NCBI GenBank assembly: GCA_001600875.1
Contig: BCLD01000013.1
Span: 355,408-419,407, forward strand
Reading direction: 5' to 3'
DNA from: Solicoccozyma terricola
Taxonomy: Eukaryota > Basidiomycota > Tremellomycetes > Filobasidiales > Piskurozymaceae
Length of the DNA: 64,000 nucleotides
The position numbers and the translations under genes were made by a program. Each line of letters opens with the position of its first letter. Within the stretch, counting starts at the first letter, position 1. The notes under the pieces are model-generated. The model was not told the DNA's origin and made no database searches. It worked only from the letters and a program-made list of their open reading frames with translations. Positions 11,901 to 23,800 of this stretch are shown piece by piece.

Positions 11901-14212
11901 GCACCTGCACGAACGCGGTGGCCGTATCAACGCTGTTCGAGAAGCCTGCATGTCCATGGCTATGATTAGAACGTATCAAGCAGCTCTCATCCCGAACAGA
12001 GCCTGTGGATCAGACGATCTGATAGGAGCGGTGGCCTTACTTGGTCAGTCTCCTGCGTCGACACATCTAACTGCTACCTGACGCTGAGATTTGAATTCTT
12101 TGGTCAGATCACTCCGCGGCTATCACTTTACGACGGGAGCTTATGGGTCATATTATCTCTAAAACGCAGAGTGGTCCGTCGCAAGACTCTTTATGGCCGT
12201 CGATCTCTATGAATACGGGCTCTTCTGGGAAGAAGCAGGAGCGACGACCTGGCCAAGCTGTGGGACAGGGAAGTCCAGACGGAAGTCCGGTTTCACAAGG
12301 GGCTGCTCTACAACTCTGCCAGTCGGATGAAGGGATGATGGGCGAGGTCATAGATCGCGACTATTGGCTTCGAGTCGCCGAGCGTCATAGTTACACATCT
12401 GCTTCGTCGGATATGCAAACACCAGAAGCTCGAGATCTGCCACCGAACTGGACGGTCGTCACAATTAACCTGTCCGAAGACTGCGGAACTCTGTACCTTT
12501 CCCGTGTCCAGCGTGACCGTCCTCCGCTTATCTTCAGCCTTCCTCTTGATCGTCAGGGTCGACGGGAAGAAGAGGATGAGACCTTCACTTTTGCCAAGGC
12601 GCTAGCGGAGCTACGAGAGATTATCCAGACTTCGGATGCGATCGCTCAAGACGCGAAGAACATCGAGGGCAAAGAAGGTCGAGCAGGATGGTGGAACAAG
12701 CGGAAAGAACTTGACACCCGGATGAAGGATTTATTGGCCAATATTGAGTTCTGCTGGTTGGGAGCGGCGAAAGTGGGTAGCTACTCTGATATTCGTCAAG
12801 TCAGAGTCAGCGCTGACTCGTCTCTTAACCCATTCTCAGACCATTTTCAGCCCAATTGATGACAGCACTCCGAACTCTCACGCCACATTCCAAGCTGCAC
12901 TTGAGAAGATTTTCCGTCAAGCCCTCGCCGCTGGACATGATCGTGGCAAAACCCCACGGGTGAAGTTGGTTGATCACATCGTCCAGTGCTTTGCAACCTT
13001 GGGATCAACAGCTAAAGAACAAGAGTATGAAGATTTAGTATACTTTGTGCTTGATCTGCACGGGTTCTATGGAGCGCCGGTCGCGTTGGCAGAATTGGAT
13101 ATCGATGAGGTGAGGTGTATGTGAGCGTTGCGTCGCATTATGTCGTTCTGATCGCTTTCCCGAATACCTTCCAGCTATGCCTCGACGTCCAATCGGCACT
13201 TCAAACGTTCGAAGCGAACGCTCGAGCGGAGAGAGCAGATGCAACTCCAAGATCCTCATCAGACGATCACATGTTCCTCGTTCTCGATCGAAAAGTCTCT
13301 GAAATACCATGGGAAAGCATCCCGATCCTCCGAGGTAGAGCTATAAGTCGGATACCATCGTTTTCATTCCTCATCGATCGATTGGATTTGACCAAACATC
13401 GAGCTAAGCAAGCCGGGACTAAATCATTACCGGCTGTCCATTCGGGCGACCACCGATTCATCGTAGATGCAAGGAATACGCATTTTATCCTGAATCCAAG
13501 CCAAGACCTCGCAAGAACACAGGCTCATTTCCAACCGTTGATGGAAGATATGGCCAAGTGTGGATGGAAGGGAACGATGGGGAGAGCGCCTGGCGAGTTG
13601 GATATGTTGAAAGCGTTGGAAACGGAAGATCTCCTGCTGTGAGTCATGACGTGCTTCTCAAGCTTGGGATCGTGACTCGACGAGATTGATCTGACTTTAT
13701 TCTTAATTTGACAGATACTTTGGACACGGTGGCGCAGAACGATACCTCACTTCGAGAAAATTGAGGAATCTACGGCGATGCGCGGTCACCATGTTGTGGG
13801 GATGTTCGTCTGGTGCACTGAAGGATAATGGGGACTATGATAGGAGTGGGACTGCTTGGAATTATATGATCGCAGGGTGGTGAGTCAGGGGAATTTTGAC
13901 GATGTGTGCATATTTTCAAACTCGCTGAATCGGGGGTGAACAACCCAACCGTTGTGTGTTGACAGCCCCTCTTTGGTGGCGAATCTTTGGGACGTGACGG
14001 ATAAAGACATCGACAGACTGTCCTCTGCAGTGATGCACGATCTCCATCTCGACGCATCTCACATCCCCACCACGAGAGTCTCACCGACGAACATCAACCC
14101 GATGTCCATCGTCCAAGCAGTCAACAGGAATCGCGATGAATGCAAGTTGACGTATCTGACGGGAGCAGCCCCGGTGGTGTATGGGATACCTGTGTGGATT
14201 GGTACGAAATGA
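5991..14212 (+). CDS. ESP1: Separase (Esp1), peptidase family C50
   Basis: Separase cleaves the cohesin kleisin at anaphase onset. I traced 24 in-phase exons totalling 6765 nt (about 2254 residues), a usual length for the family: 5991-6710, 6770-7159, 7228-7659, 7727-8260, 8335-8763, 8830-9188, 9247-9346, 9408-9714, 9766-9831, 9888-9986, 10047-10245, 10303-10456, 10516-10767, 10836-11060, 11126-11283, 11337-11428, 11494-11582, 11637-11730, 11789-12043, 12108-12772, 12840-13109, 13175-13638, 13715-13879 and 13966-14212. The N-terminus is basic and Ser/Pro/Thr-rich, followed by a long helical region. The C-terminal protease domain shows [20 protein letters not shown], the catalytic His in [10 protein letters not shown] and the catalytic Cys in TMLWGCSSG, then [17 protein letters not shown]. 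One intron is GC-AG, and 12160-12345 may contain frame errors. Stop at 14210-14212. Confidence 0.93.
9987..10046 (+). other. GC-AG intron in ESP1
   Basis: The exon ending ...GAT G at 9986 is followed by gcaagt, a consensus donor with C at position +2. The acceptor ttgcag ends at 10046. Joining here keeps phase 1 and gives [15 protein letters not shown]. The only nearby GT (after GATGGCAA) would run into a stop codon after a few residues. Confidence 0.75.
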
Positions 14213-14794
14213 GAGAGCAGGAGACGGGTGTTGTGTGCGAGGATTATGTATTACGAGATGCACATGCATGCCCTGGAAGCCCATCGGGACTGTGTGGTCG
14301 TTGATGGTCGTTGGTGGTCGTTGGCGGTCGTTGGCTCGCTGCTTGCTGGGTGGCGACCGCGGCATCTAATCGCCACTTCCGGCGAGCAGCGATGGTGGCT
14401 ACCTCGGTATTCTGTTCACGAACGTAACATCAGACATCTACTGCATTCTCATCGTAGCAGTGTCTCTGCCCTAGTCTCCCGTTCTCGACCCCTCCGAACC
14501 TCACTCTCACTCAGGAACAACCGCCTGCTCCGCCGCTCGCCGCTTCGCTAGGCGCACATGCACGGCCGTCCGAGGACACTCTGAGAGACATTCGCTGTCT
14601 CTCCCTCCGTCGTTCCTCGTCGCTCAAGGGAGCTCTTCCTTTCACCAGGACAAGTCTTCCTTTGGTTTGACGCAGACCACCAGGACAAGTCGGACACGCC
14701 GAGGCGATCAGGCTATCCAGCCTCATCTAGCCTCGTCTGGGAATGGAAATCTCCCGGACTTTTGACTACATCCGAGTAACTTCTACGACACGCC
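14213..14794. other. ESP1-PDE intergenic region (582 bp)
   Basis: This holds the ESP1 3' region and the promoter and 5' leader of the phosphodiesterase gene. It is rich in CTC/TCGTCC pyrimidine motifs near 14450-14660, typical of fungal leaders. It contains a short tandem repeat at 14296-14335. No convincing open frame with introns was found. Confidence 0.6.
14296..14335 (+). repeat. Four tandem copies of a 10-bp GGTCGTTGNN unit
   Basis: Units start at 14296, 14306, 14316 and 14326, each beginning GGTCGTTG with two variable bases. It lies 75-115 bp after the ESP1 stop codon. Function unknown. Confidence 0.85.
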
Positions 14795-17700
14795 ATGTCT
14801 TCGTCGTCGGCTCTCCAGATCCCCTCCTTTCCGTCCACACGTCCGATCTCCCCAGCCTATCCATCCCTATTACATGACCGCGCTCATCCTCTCAACGTAC
14901 TCTGCATCTTCCCATCCATAACACGCGGATTCCGCCCGATCGGTTCTCTCTCTGGTCCATCACCCCCGTCTCGACGAGTCTCACTGCTCAATGACAAGCA
15001 CAACGCCGGAATCAGACAGACGGAACAGGAGAGGTTAAGTATGAGAAAAGAAATGACTGCTGCGTTGGTGGACTCTGCAAGTAGTCTGAGTCCAGGGAGA
15101 AGAAGTAGTATCACGACGCTCATGCCAACGAGTGGGTCTTATATCGATGAGTCGAGGGTCGGAGGGAAGGGGAAAGCTGAGCGACCGGTGGGCGATGTCG
15201 GGGTTGCGAGTCCAGATCTAGGGAGTGCAACGACCGTTCCATCTTCACCCAAGCCGCCGATTCCAAGAAGAAGAACTGGTGGTCAGGACTCAACTTCAAG
15301 CTCACAAGCACGGATACCCGCCATGATGGCTCAGGGACCATCAACGACAACGTCACCAACACCACCACCGGCATTTGGGAGTCGAAGTAAGAAACCTGAT
15401 TCTTCTTCGATGCGGGAGAGCAATCCACTCGTCGCGGGAAATGGAAGGTCAAGGAGCGGTTCTCCACGTTACATCGCAAGACAACGCCCGCAGACATCTC
15501 AAGTGGCTAGTGGGTCCACCTCGAGTTTCGGCATAAAATCTATGAAAGGGAAAGGAACGGAGAGCGACACCGACTCGGATCATTCAGGGACGACAACAGC
15601 TAGTGGTAGTATACTCAGAGGTGGAAAAATGTCTGCCTCCAGTGTATCAATGGGCAATTCATGGAGTGGGAATGGGAGACCGGGATGGGAGGGAGAGGAG
15701 ATCGTTCACGTGTTGAGGCAGGATGGCATACAAGGTGAGTTGGGAATCGATGAATTGGGGGCTGGAATTATGGGATTGGTCAACGACCGAGAGGCCGATG
15801 AGAGGCCGACTTTGGGGGCACGCCGATCCGTCCTTCACAGGCAATTCAGGAACTTGAAGTCGGCGAAAGGCACATTTTGTCGTTGTTGGTTGGAGGCAGC
15901 AACATCTGCCTTGAACGTCGGTGGCGTCGCAGTCGAATTTGTTGACGGCGTCATGGCAGAATTGGCAAAGGGGCATTCCAGAGCAACTTGACCCTGATGT
16001 CCATCCGTCCTTTCCCTCATAACTTTCACAGTCACTACATTGCGGTCAGCTTCGCAAATTGGCCCACATTTGAGAACAATCGCAGCGATGCCTTCGTCGT
16101 CGAGCTCATCGACATCTTCCAATGTTCTTGCAACTGGGGCAGCAAGCCCTGTACCCATTCAAGTGGTACTTGTACCGCTCTCAGACTCACCGACGCTTCC
16201 ATCGCTATCTCTACTACTATCACAGGGCACGACTCCCTCCGCCGTTTGTTTTCAACAAGATCTGCTCGATCGAGCCAGGCGCACCGAGGCGGACTGGCTT
16301 CCAAGCGCGCTGGATATGATCGAAGTGTCTGCCAATCCTGTCGCTTCAGGCCATGCATCCCACACCGCGTTCGTCATCGCATACTCCGCAAATCCCGCTC
16401 TTAGTGAGAGCGTGGTTGTTCGATGTATGCAAGCGGGCGCGATCGGCGTTCTCCAACCGCCGTATGAGGCAGCAGATACAGTCGACCGCATTGACAAGCT
16501 CATACGGCGTAATATGCGTATCATCAAGGATACAAATCAGGATGTAGCCAACAGGAGCAGAACCTCGGTAGCCGTACCGACATCTCTTTCCCAGGTTGAA
16601 GAGGATGATCCGAATTCGACCATAGCTCCACCCGTTGAAACAACAGCGAACAGCCATACCGCTCACGCAAATGAAACTCAGGATGATCCCAATAACCCCT
16701 CCATTCCACCTTTGTCTCGCCTACCTTCAACTCCGACTCTTGCGAACCAACGGCGAGAATCATCGCCATACCGTGGCTCTTCCTCTGTCTCTCCGACGAC
16801 ACTTTCTGGTTTACCACTCAATGTGGCTGGACCGTTGAGTGACAACTTGGACCTGCTCAATTATGAGTTTGATCCTCGAAGGCGATCGGTAGATACCGGT
16901 GGACTGGCACTGGCGATAGAGAGGGCGTCCAAAGAGCTATATGCGATGCAGGACTCCGATTCCGCAACTCAGGATGGCTCCTCGGCAACATTGAAGCGAC
17001 CAGTGCTCATGACTAGAGCATCCATGTCCGCGCAAGGTACCGAAACATCCAAGAATGGTTCAAAGGATTCCGGGGACAGGTTGGAACGGGGAATTTTCAA
17101 GGCTACGTCAAATTCCTCGGCGGAAAGAGCTGGTCTGGTACCCGTGTCGAAGGTCATTGGCATTGATGACGATAAGGATGGGAATGATACGGTGCTCGCC
17201 GAACTGCTCGGAGAGATGTACCGACAAACCAAACTTGCAATAGAGATCACGATGGCGGATTATCCAACGTGAGCGCGACGTAGCTCGACCAAACACCCGT
17301 ATAGAGTATTGACAGATCCTTCATTAGCTTCGCCGCCCCTTTAGAACCGAACCACCGTCAACGACTGCTGGTTCAGCTCTCAAGCTGGCACTTTAAGCCT
17401 CATGTCCTAGATGAAGGCGATCTCTTCCGATGCGCTTGCATTTTGTTTGATGCTATCTTGCGTATAGACGGTCTGGCTCAACTAGGCATACCTCGAGGTG
17501 CGTTTCGGGATCGCGCAAGATCATTGTATAAACTGACCCTGCCTTGAATCATCTCTCAGATCAAATGAGCCGCTTCCTGTTCGCGGTCCGCGCTATTTAC
17601 CACGCTCCCAATCCTTATCACAACTACATTCACGCCATTGATGTCCTTCAAGCGTCATATACGTTTCTAGTCTCCATAGGCGTCGCGCCACCCTTCTCAT

Positions 17701-19156
17701 TCCTTCAGGAAGACGGTGTTGAACCATGGATACGGCCGGAACTGCCAGAGGAGGAGGACAGTCCTGATGCCAACGCTCGGCGCAGGATTTTGGACATGAT
17801 GAGGCCACAGGAAGTTCTCTGCCTGATGATTGCTGCGATGGGCCACGATGTTGGCCATCCTGGTCTTAGCAACGCATTTATGGTGAGCTCCATTTACGTA
17901 CTACAAGCGAGACCTCGAGCTGACTATAGAGATGTGACGCAGAAAAATGCCAAGACGCCTTTGTCGCAGCTCTATGACGACCAATCGGTGCTGGAGAAAA
18001 TGCATTGTACGCTCATCGTCCAGCTCATGCGGAAACACGGCTTCAGCTTTCTTCTGGACACGCAATCGGCACAATCTCACCATCCCGAGCCGACGAATTC
18101 GACTGGACTACCGGCGACATTTCCAAACACCCCATCGACAATGGCGCCGTTACCCCGCGATATTGCGCCCGGTGCCATCACGGACTGGAGGGGCTTCCGG
18201 AAGGCCCTTTATGCGACGATCGTTGCCACGGACATGAGTCTGCATTTCTGTTGGATCAAGGAATTCCGGTTGCTTGGCAAGCGGGTGCGCGAGACTTCTG
18301 CAGAGCTGGCAGAGGAGCCTCAGGACGACATACCGACGGAGGAAGATGATAGGATCATGGTGTGCCAAGCTATCATCAAATGTGCAGACATCAGCAATCC
18401 TGTGAGTATGGCCGCTGAGGATCAGCAAGAGATCGCTGAAATCCTGTTTTCGACCATTGACAGACTCGACCGATTGACGTGTCGGAACACTGGTCTTCTG
18501 TCTTGCTTGAAGAGTGGGCCATCCAAGCCAATCTCGAGGAGAGGCTAGCTCTCCCAGTCTCTGTGATTTCAAGTGCGGACGCGGCACTGCAAGCAAGAGG
18601 ACAGATTGGTTTCATCGATCTTTTCACTGCTCCATTATTTGAAGCGGCCGCAGAGGCCATGCCAGGTAAGTCTCTTCGTCTTCTGTAGCTGTTTTCAGTG
18701 TCTCATTGGACTTTTTTCATTTCAGCCATGCAATACTATTACACACAATGCAGCAACAATCGGTCGCTCTGGCAAGCTCGTTTGGAGGCAGCACAGGCAG
18801 CGTCAGGTGGTGAGAGTCCTCAAAGCGCAGTCAGGAGTGTCCGTCTACCGATTGAGATGTCCGAGGACGAACGATTCAAAACGATCTTCCCGCTTTCTCT
18901 ACCTGCGTCGTTACTCTCACCCGTAGGCAGTCCCGGGAGACAACCGCGGAAGGCGAGCGGAGAAGTCAGTCCTCGAAGTACATCGCCGGGTCTATCTGGA
19001 TCTCCAAGCACAGTCTCATCTCCGCGGGCACGAGCGGATCCAGCTAGTCAAGCAGTTCGAGCAGCATACAAAAGTAGTATAAAGCGACAACCAAGTGCAA
19101 ATCAACTCGAGAGGAGGAAGTTGAACGCGATGGCTCCAACTATAGGCGTTTCTTAA
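14795..19156 (+). CDS. PDE2: Class I 3',5'-cyclic-nucleotide phosphodiesterase with N-terminal receiver-like domain
   Basis: The C-terminal half is a PDEase I HD domain that hydrolyses cAMP (and possibly cGMP). The signature YHNYIHAIDV, the metal-binding pair in MGHDVGHPG, and the Asp in KCADISNP are all present across exons from about 17325 to 18660. A Ser/Pro-rich N-terminal exon (14795-15734) precedes a region (about 16140-16500) that looks like a degenerate response-regulator receiver fold: hydrophobic VVLVPL start, AFVIAYSA strand, then AGAIGVLQPPY near its end. Human PDE8 also combines a REC-like domain with this catalytic domain. The 3' exon ends NAMAPTIGVS-stop at 19154-19156. The splice pattern between 15735 and 16031 is uncertain. 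Pde2 is the high-affinity cAMP phosphodiesterase name in yeasts; the orthology is inferred. Confidence 0.85.
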
Positions 19157-19560
19157 GAGAATCGTTCTTAAATTTTGGTTGGGCTGTTTTCTCGTTTCTT
19201 GTTTTCGTGGGTATCGGTTATAGGGTATTGGGAAGAGCAATCGAACACTGTAAAATGGTCACGGGCAGTAAAATATCTGTAGCAGCGACTTTTCAGCCAA
19301 ATGTCGGAGAAATATGATTTCTGTTTTCGTTCGTTACTTTTGCTCAGCAGGGAGTTCGTCCATCAACCACCAAAGAGACGAAAAGGGGGTATTTCTTTTT
19401 CATTACAATGTCATCGAAGACACACAAAGGCGCACAAATCCATAGGAACCAACCCCCTCTTTGTCATCATAAGTGGACTTGGATCCCCCGCACTCATCCG
19501 TCCGACGAGCGGTAACTCTTTTTAAAATTCCGACATCCAATCAACCTAACCCTTCCTCAC
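19157..19560. other. Convergent 3' intergenic region PDE-SMD1 (404 bp)
   Basis: Both flanking genes end here. The sequence is T-rich with several AAAATTC- and TTTTCA-like stretches suitable for 3' end formation on either strand. No gene was seen. Confidence 0.6.
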
Positions 19561-19757
19561 TTAGAACCCTCTACCCCGTCCACCTCCTCTTCCACCACCA
19601 GGACCACCTCTACCTCTCGCTCGTCCTCTATCCACAGCTAGACCACCCTTTCCACGTCCCATTCCTGGGTTTTTACCTCGTGGTTTGGGAGCATCATCGA
19701 TGAGTAGGGAATCAAGTGGGAGGGAATCTGGGAAATTTAATCAAGGGGTTTGTGTTT

Positions 19758-19793
<36 letters not shown>

Positions 19794-20584
19794 TAGTCAA
19801 GTTGTTTTGGATCTTTCTGAGAATAGGAAGGGGATGGAAGACATACCTGGGAGGGTGTAGTATCGGATATTGTTTCCTCGAATGGCTAGAGTCTCTAAAG
19901 ATACGGGCGTGCGGTTTCGGATGGTCATTTTTACGGCTTTAAGATGGGTGTTCATTTGAGGGTCGACGGCTGTGAGGGTAGGTAGGAAGGTAAACGTCGT
20001 ATGATCAGTTTGTGTTTCTTGATAATGAAACAAGTCTGAGTCTTCGAGACGTGGATCCTAGGAGACTGTGTCCATTGGTGTCGATAGGGACTATCACGAA
20101 GGTAATCAAAAGTCCACGACTCGACCACTCGTCCTTGCTTATGACCTCGATCAGCATAGCCACTCGAGCATTTCCACTAGCCATCGAAGGAGCGCTGTCT
20201 TCCTTATGGTCCTGCATTGAGCTTGCGGAGTGGTATACTTCTTGGGACAATGAGTGTCGTCTTGCAAACGCTTTCCTTTCACGCGACCTTTGCTTCAAAA
20301 TCCACTTCACATCCCGCTCATTCCTCAGTCAATCTCTCTTGAACCCCCTACTGCGCCTTTGATTCTTCCAATGTAGCATTCAGCCAACGACGACTAGATA
20401 CGTAGACTCACCAGTGATGGTGCCATGAACGATCGTCCCGTTCTTTAATTCTATCGTCACCGTCTCATTCGAGAGCTTCATCAAAAATCTGTGAATGACG
20501 ACGCCCGACGGACCATGGAGCTTGGTCAGTATGCATGGAGGGAGGATAGATGGCCGCAACGGACACGTACCGGACGAGCTTCAT
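19561..20584 (-). CDS. SMD1: Small nuclear ribonucleoprotein Sm D1
   Basis: Sm D1 is one of the seven Sm ring proteins of U1, U2, U4 and U5 snRNPs. Four exons join in phase: 20571-20584, 20412-20488, 19847-19969 and 19561-19727, for about 126 residues. The protein starts MKLVR then [17 protein letters not shown] (Sm1). Sm2 is present as [20 protein letters not shown]. The C-terminal tail is rich in RG/RGG ([20 protein letters not shown]), as expected for a methylated D1 tail. Intron 2 is 442 nt, far longer than neighbouring introns. Intron 3 contains a 32-base G run (sense C). Divergent from SEC24 with 278 bp between start codons. Confidence 0.95.
19760..19791. repeat. G32 homopolymer in SMD1 intron 3
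   Basis: A run of 32 G on the + strand lies inside intron 19728-19846. On the transcript it is poly-C ending about 32 nt upstream of the acceptor at 19728. Confidence 0.92.
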
Positions 20585-20862
20585 GGTGGCGGCGAGGGAG
20601 TATGTGTGATGTAGTATGGTCGAGGATATGTTGGCCTTGTGGAATTCGATACGGTCGAGCTTGCATTTAACGTGTTTTCTGTTTTCTCACGATGAGGCGA
20701 TGAGGTGGATGCTCGATCATGGGATGGGCACCGACCATGCAGCCAGGCGGGCAGGTATACCATCAGGGTCCTCATCCAACTCGGCCCCATCACCGCTCTA
20801 CCCCTCGTAACCCATCTTCAGCTCGCCAGGATAGAGTCATAGACATCACTCGTTAACCAGAA

Positions 20863-23800
20863 ATGTCAGATCAACTTCCACCAGGATGGACTGCTCATTG
20901 GTGTGTACACTGCTCCGAGTTCGATTCTGGTCATTGTTGATGCGAGCTGACGATGAGCTATGGGAACCTTTGGGAACCTTTCGGAATACAGGGACGCTCA
21001 AGCCAATCGATACGTCTACGTCGGTGCGTCTTACTCACCACCCTCATCCTCTCCCATACCCATCCTGACGTCCTATCTCCAATTCCTACAGATACATCAA
21101 CCAATACCCCCCAATGGGATCCTCCAACCGCTCCTTCTCACCCTCAACCAACAACCACCTCTCCACCACCTCCCCAGGCCGCCGGTGCTCCACCTAAACG
21201 TCGTCAATACCCCACCGCCCAGCTCGCCGCTCAACAATTCAACTCGGGCTACGACAACCCTGTTTCACCTGTCGTAGGTGGTGGTGGTGGTGGTGGTGGT
21301 GGACCGGTTGGGATGATGGGACCCCAAGTCGGTGGTGTGCCTCAGAATCAAGGGTATCCACAACAAGATATGGGAGTACCTCAACTTTTCACTCCGGGTG
21401 TAGCGCTTGGTGCTGGAGGCGTACCTGCTATACCTGTTGCCCAAGGTGGTCAACCTCAATTTGTTCAACCACAACAAAGTGGTGGTCAGTACCCTCAGCA
21501 ACATCCAGGAGAGAAAGATGGGATGTATGGTCAACAAGGTCAACATGGAATGAGTGGTCAGGCTCAACCCGGAGTGGCAGGAATGGCTCAACAATTTGGA
21601 CAGATGGGGATGATGGATGGAAAGGTGGGGTTTGACATCTGAAATTCTGAGATTCCTAGATGAAATAGACTAATCGTGTTGTCTGTTGTCGTTTCTTTGG
21701 ATTTTTTAAGACACACCCACTTCAGACAGTCAATTTGATTGGAATGCAACCAGACGTTCGTGATTTGGAAAGAGTTCCACCAGAGATCTTACTTCCACCT
21801 GGAGTGAGTTTCACTCAATTCAGCTTCTCTATCCGAATTTCCCAATTACTGACTCTTGTTCTGTTCATCCTTCACCAACTCACCCATCCTAGACTTCATG
21901 CACAAACTCGCCCACCGCTAACGCTGATTTCTCTTATCAACGATGCACCGTCAATGCCTTCCCTACCACTTCTGGTTTGTTGAGTAAGAGTAAATTACCT
22001 TTGGCGTTGGTCATCACGCCGTATAGGAGCTTGAAGGAAGGTGATGTGAGTTTGTTTCTTGTGGAATATTTCGCTTTTGCCGAGGTTTTAAAGCTGCTGA
22101 TGACGTATCGATATTTCTCGCTCCATGCGAAAACAGGAGCCAGTCCCAGTCGTTACCGACACTGTAATCGCTCGATGTCGTCGTTGCAGGACCTACATCA
22201 ACCCTTACGTAACATTCATTGAAGGTGGAGCACGATGGAAATGTTGCATGTGTAATCTTCGAAACGAGGTACCACAGTTATTCGACTGGAACAATCAGAC
22301 GAACCAACCGGCTGATCGTTGGAGTAGGGCGGAGTTGAATTGCGGCGTGGTGGATTTCGTCGCACCAGCAGAATATCTGGTATGAGTTTGACTTCACTTG
22401 GGTCGTCGAGGTAGAGGAAATGCTGATTGCACAGTTTTGCCTACTCGTCTGGATAGGTTCGAGCGCCTCAACCTCCAGTCTACGTCTTCGTGATTGACGT
22501 CTCCCAAAACGCAGTTCAATCTGGTGAGCTTGAAGCGTGTCTGTCATCCGATAGAATCCTTCACACTAGGTCTAATTCTCGTGATGGCTCCTCTACTCAG
22601 GGATGGTGGCCGTCGCCGCTAGGACCATCCTCGAAAGCCTCGATAGGGTTCCCAACGCAGATGACAGGACTAAAGTCGGCTTCATCGCGGTTTCCACCTC
22701 ACTGCATTTCTTCTCGCTGCCCGCGGGCGAATCCGAACCATCGATGCTCGTCGTATCCGATCTAGAAGACGTCTACCTTCCCAAGCCGACTGATCTGCTT
22801 GTCAACTTGACCGAATCACGACCCGCCATCGAGTCGTTCCTCGGTCGATTAAGTGACATGTTCAAGGATGCTCATACCGTTGGCAGCGCGCTCGGACCTG
22901 GTATGCAAGCGGCGCACAAACTGATTGTGAGTGATATTGAGGAAAGTCCACGATTGTTTTCGATTACTGAACAGTATACTCGTCATCCTCAGGGAAACAT
23001 CGGTGGAAAAATCATGACCCTAACTGCAACTTTGCCAACCCTTGGTGAGGGTGCATTGAAGGCACGAGACGACCCGAAGCTACTTGGAACGGGCAAGGAG
23101 GCCACCTTACTTCAAGCCGCTGCCTCGTTCTACAAGACTTTCTCCATTGACTGCGCTCGCAATCAAGTGACTGTCGACATGTTCCTGTTCAGTCCATCGT
23201 ACACCGATGTTGCTAGTCTTCGTATGTGCCAAGTCCAGATCCAAAGAGGCTGTTCGTTGACTAGGGCCCCTTCACATCTACAGGATGCCTGCCAAGGTAC
23301 ACCGGTGGACAGGTATACTACTACCCAGGATTCAACGCAACCCGCACCGAGGACGTCATCAAATTCGGTACCGAGCTAGGTACGGTTCTCGCGAGCCCTA
23401 TCTGCTTGGAGGCGGTCATCCGAGTGCGAGCGTCGAGAGGTGAATGAAATAGGCTCACCGCTATCGACCGTCTTACTGACTTGACTCACTCGGCCCAGGC
23501 GTTCGATTGTCTGCTTTCCATGGTAATTTCTTTACCCGCTCGACGGATCTCTTGTCGCTCCCTACCGTGCCCATCGATCAATCCTACTCCATTGAGCTAC
23601 AGATTGAGGATGCTTTGACGACCCCTACGATTGTTCTTCAGACCGGTATCCTTCACACGACTGCTTTTGGTGTGTGTCTGTGAAACATGGTAACTAAAGC
23701 CGCAACAACTAACCATGCCTCTCTTCGCAGGCGAAAGGCGAATTCGTGTTATCACGACGTGCTTGCCCACTACTACCAGCATGTCGGAGCTCTTCGCTTC

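Noticed and set aside
15988..16404. 138-codon + strand frame overlapping the PDE second exon
   Set aside because: Out of frame with the receiver-like and catalytic segments, and has no family resemblance.
19685..19942. + strand poly-glycine frame
   Set aside because: It lies antisense to SMD1 across the G32 tract. The - strand exons are a complete Sm D1.
20005..20362. Opposing frames of 101 and 116 codons in SMD1 intron 2
   Set aside because: No recognisable motif, no start or splice context, and both lie within an intron bounded by good GT/AG signals.
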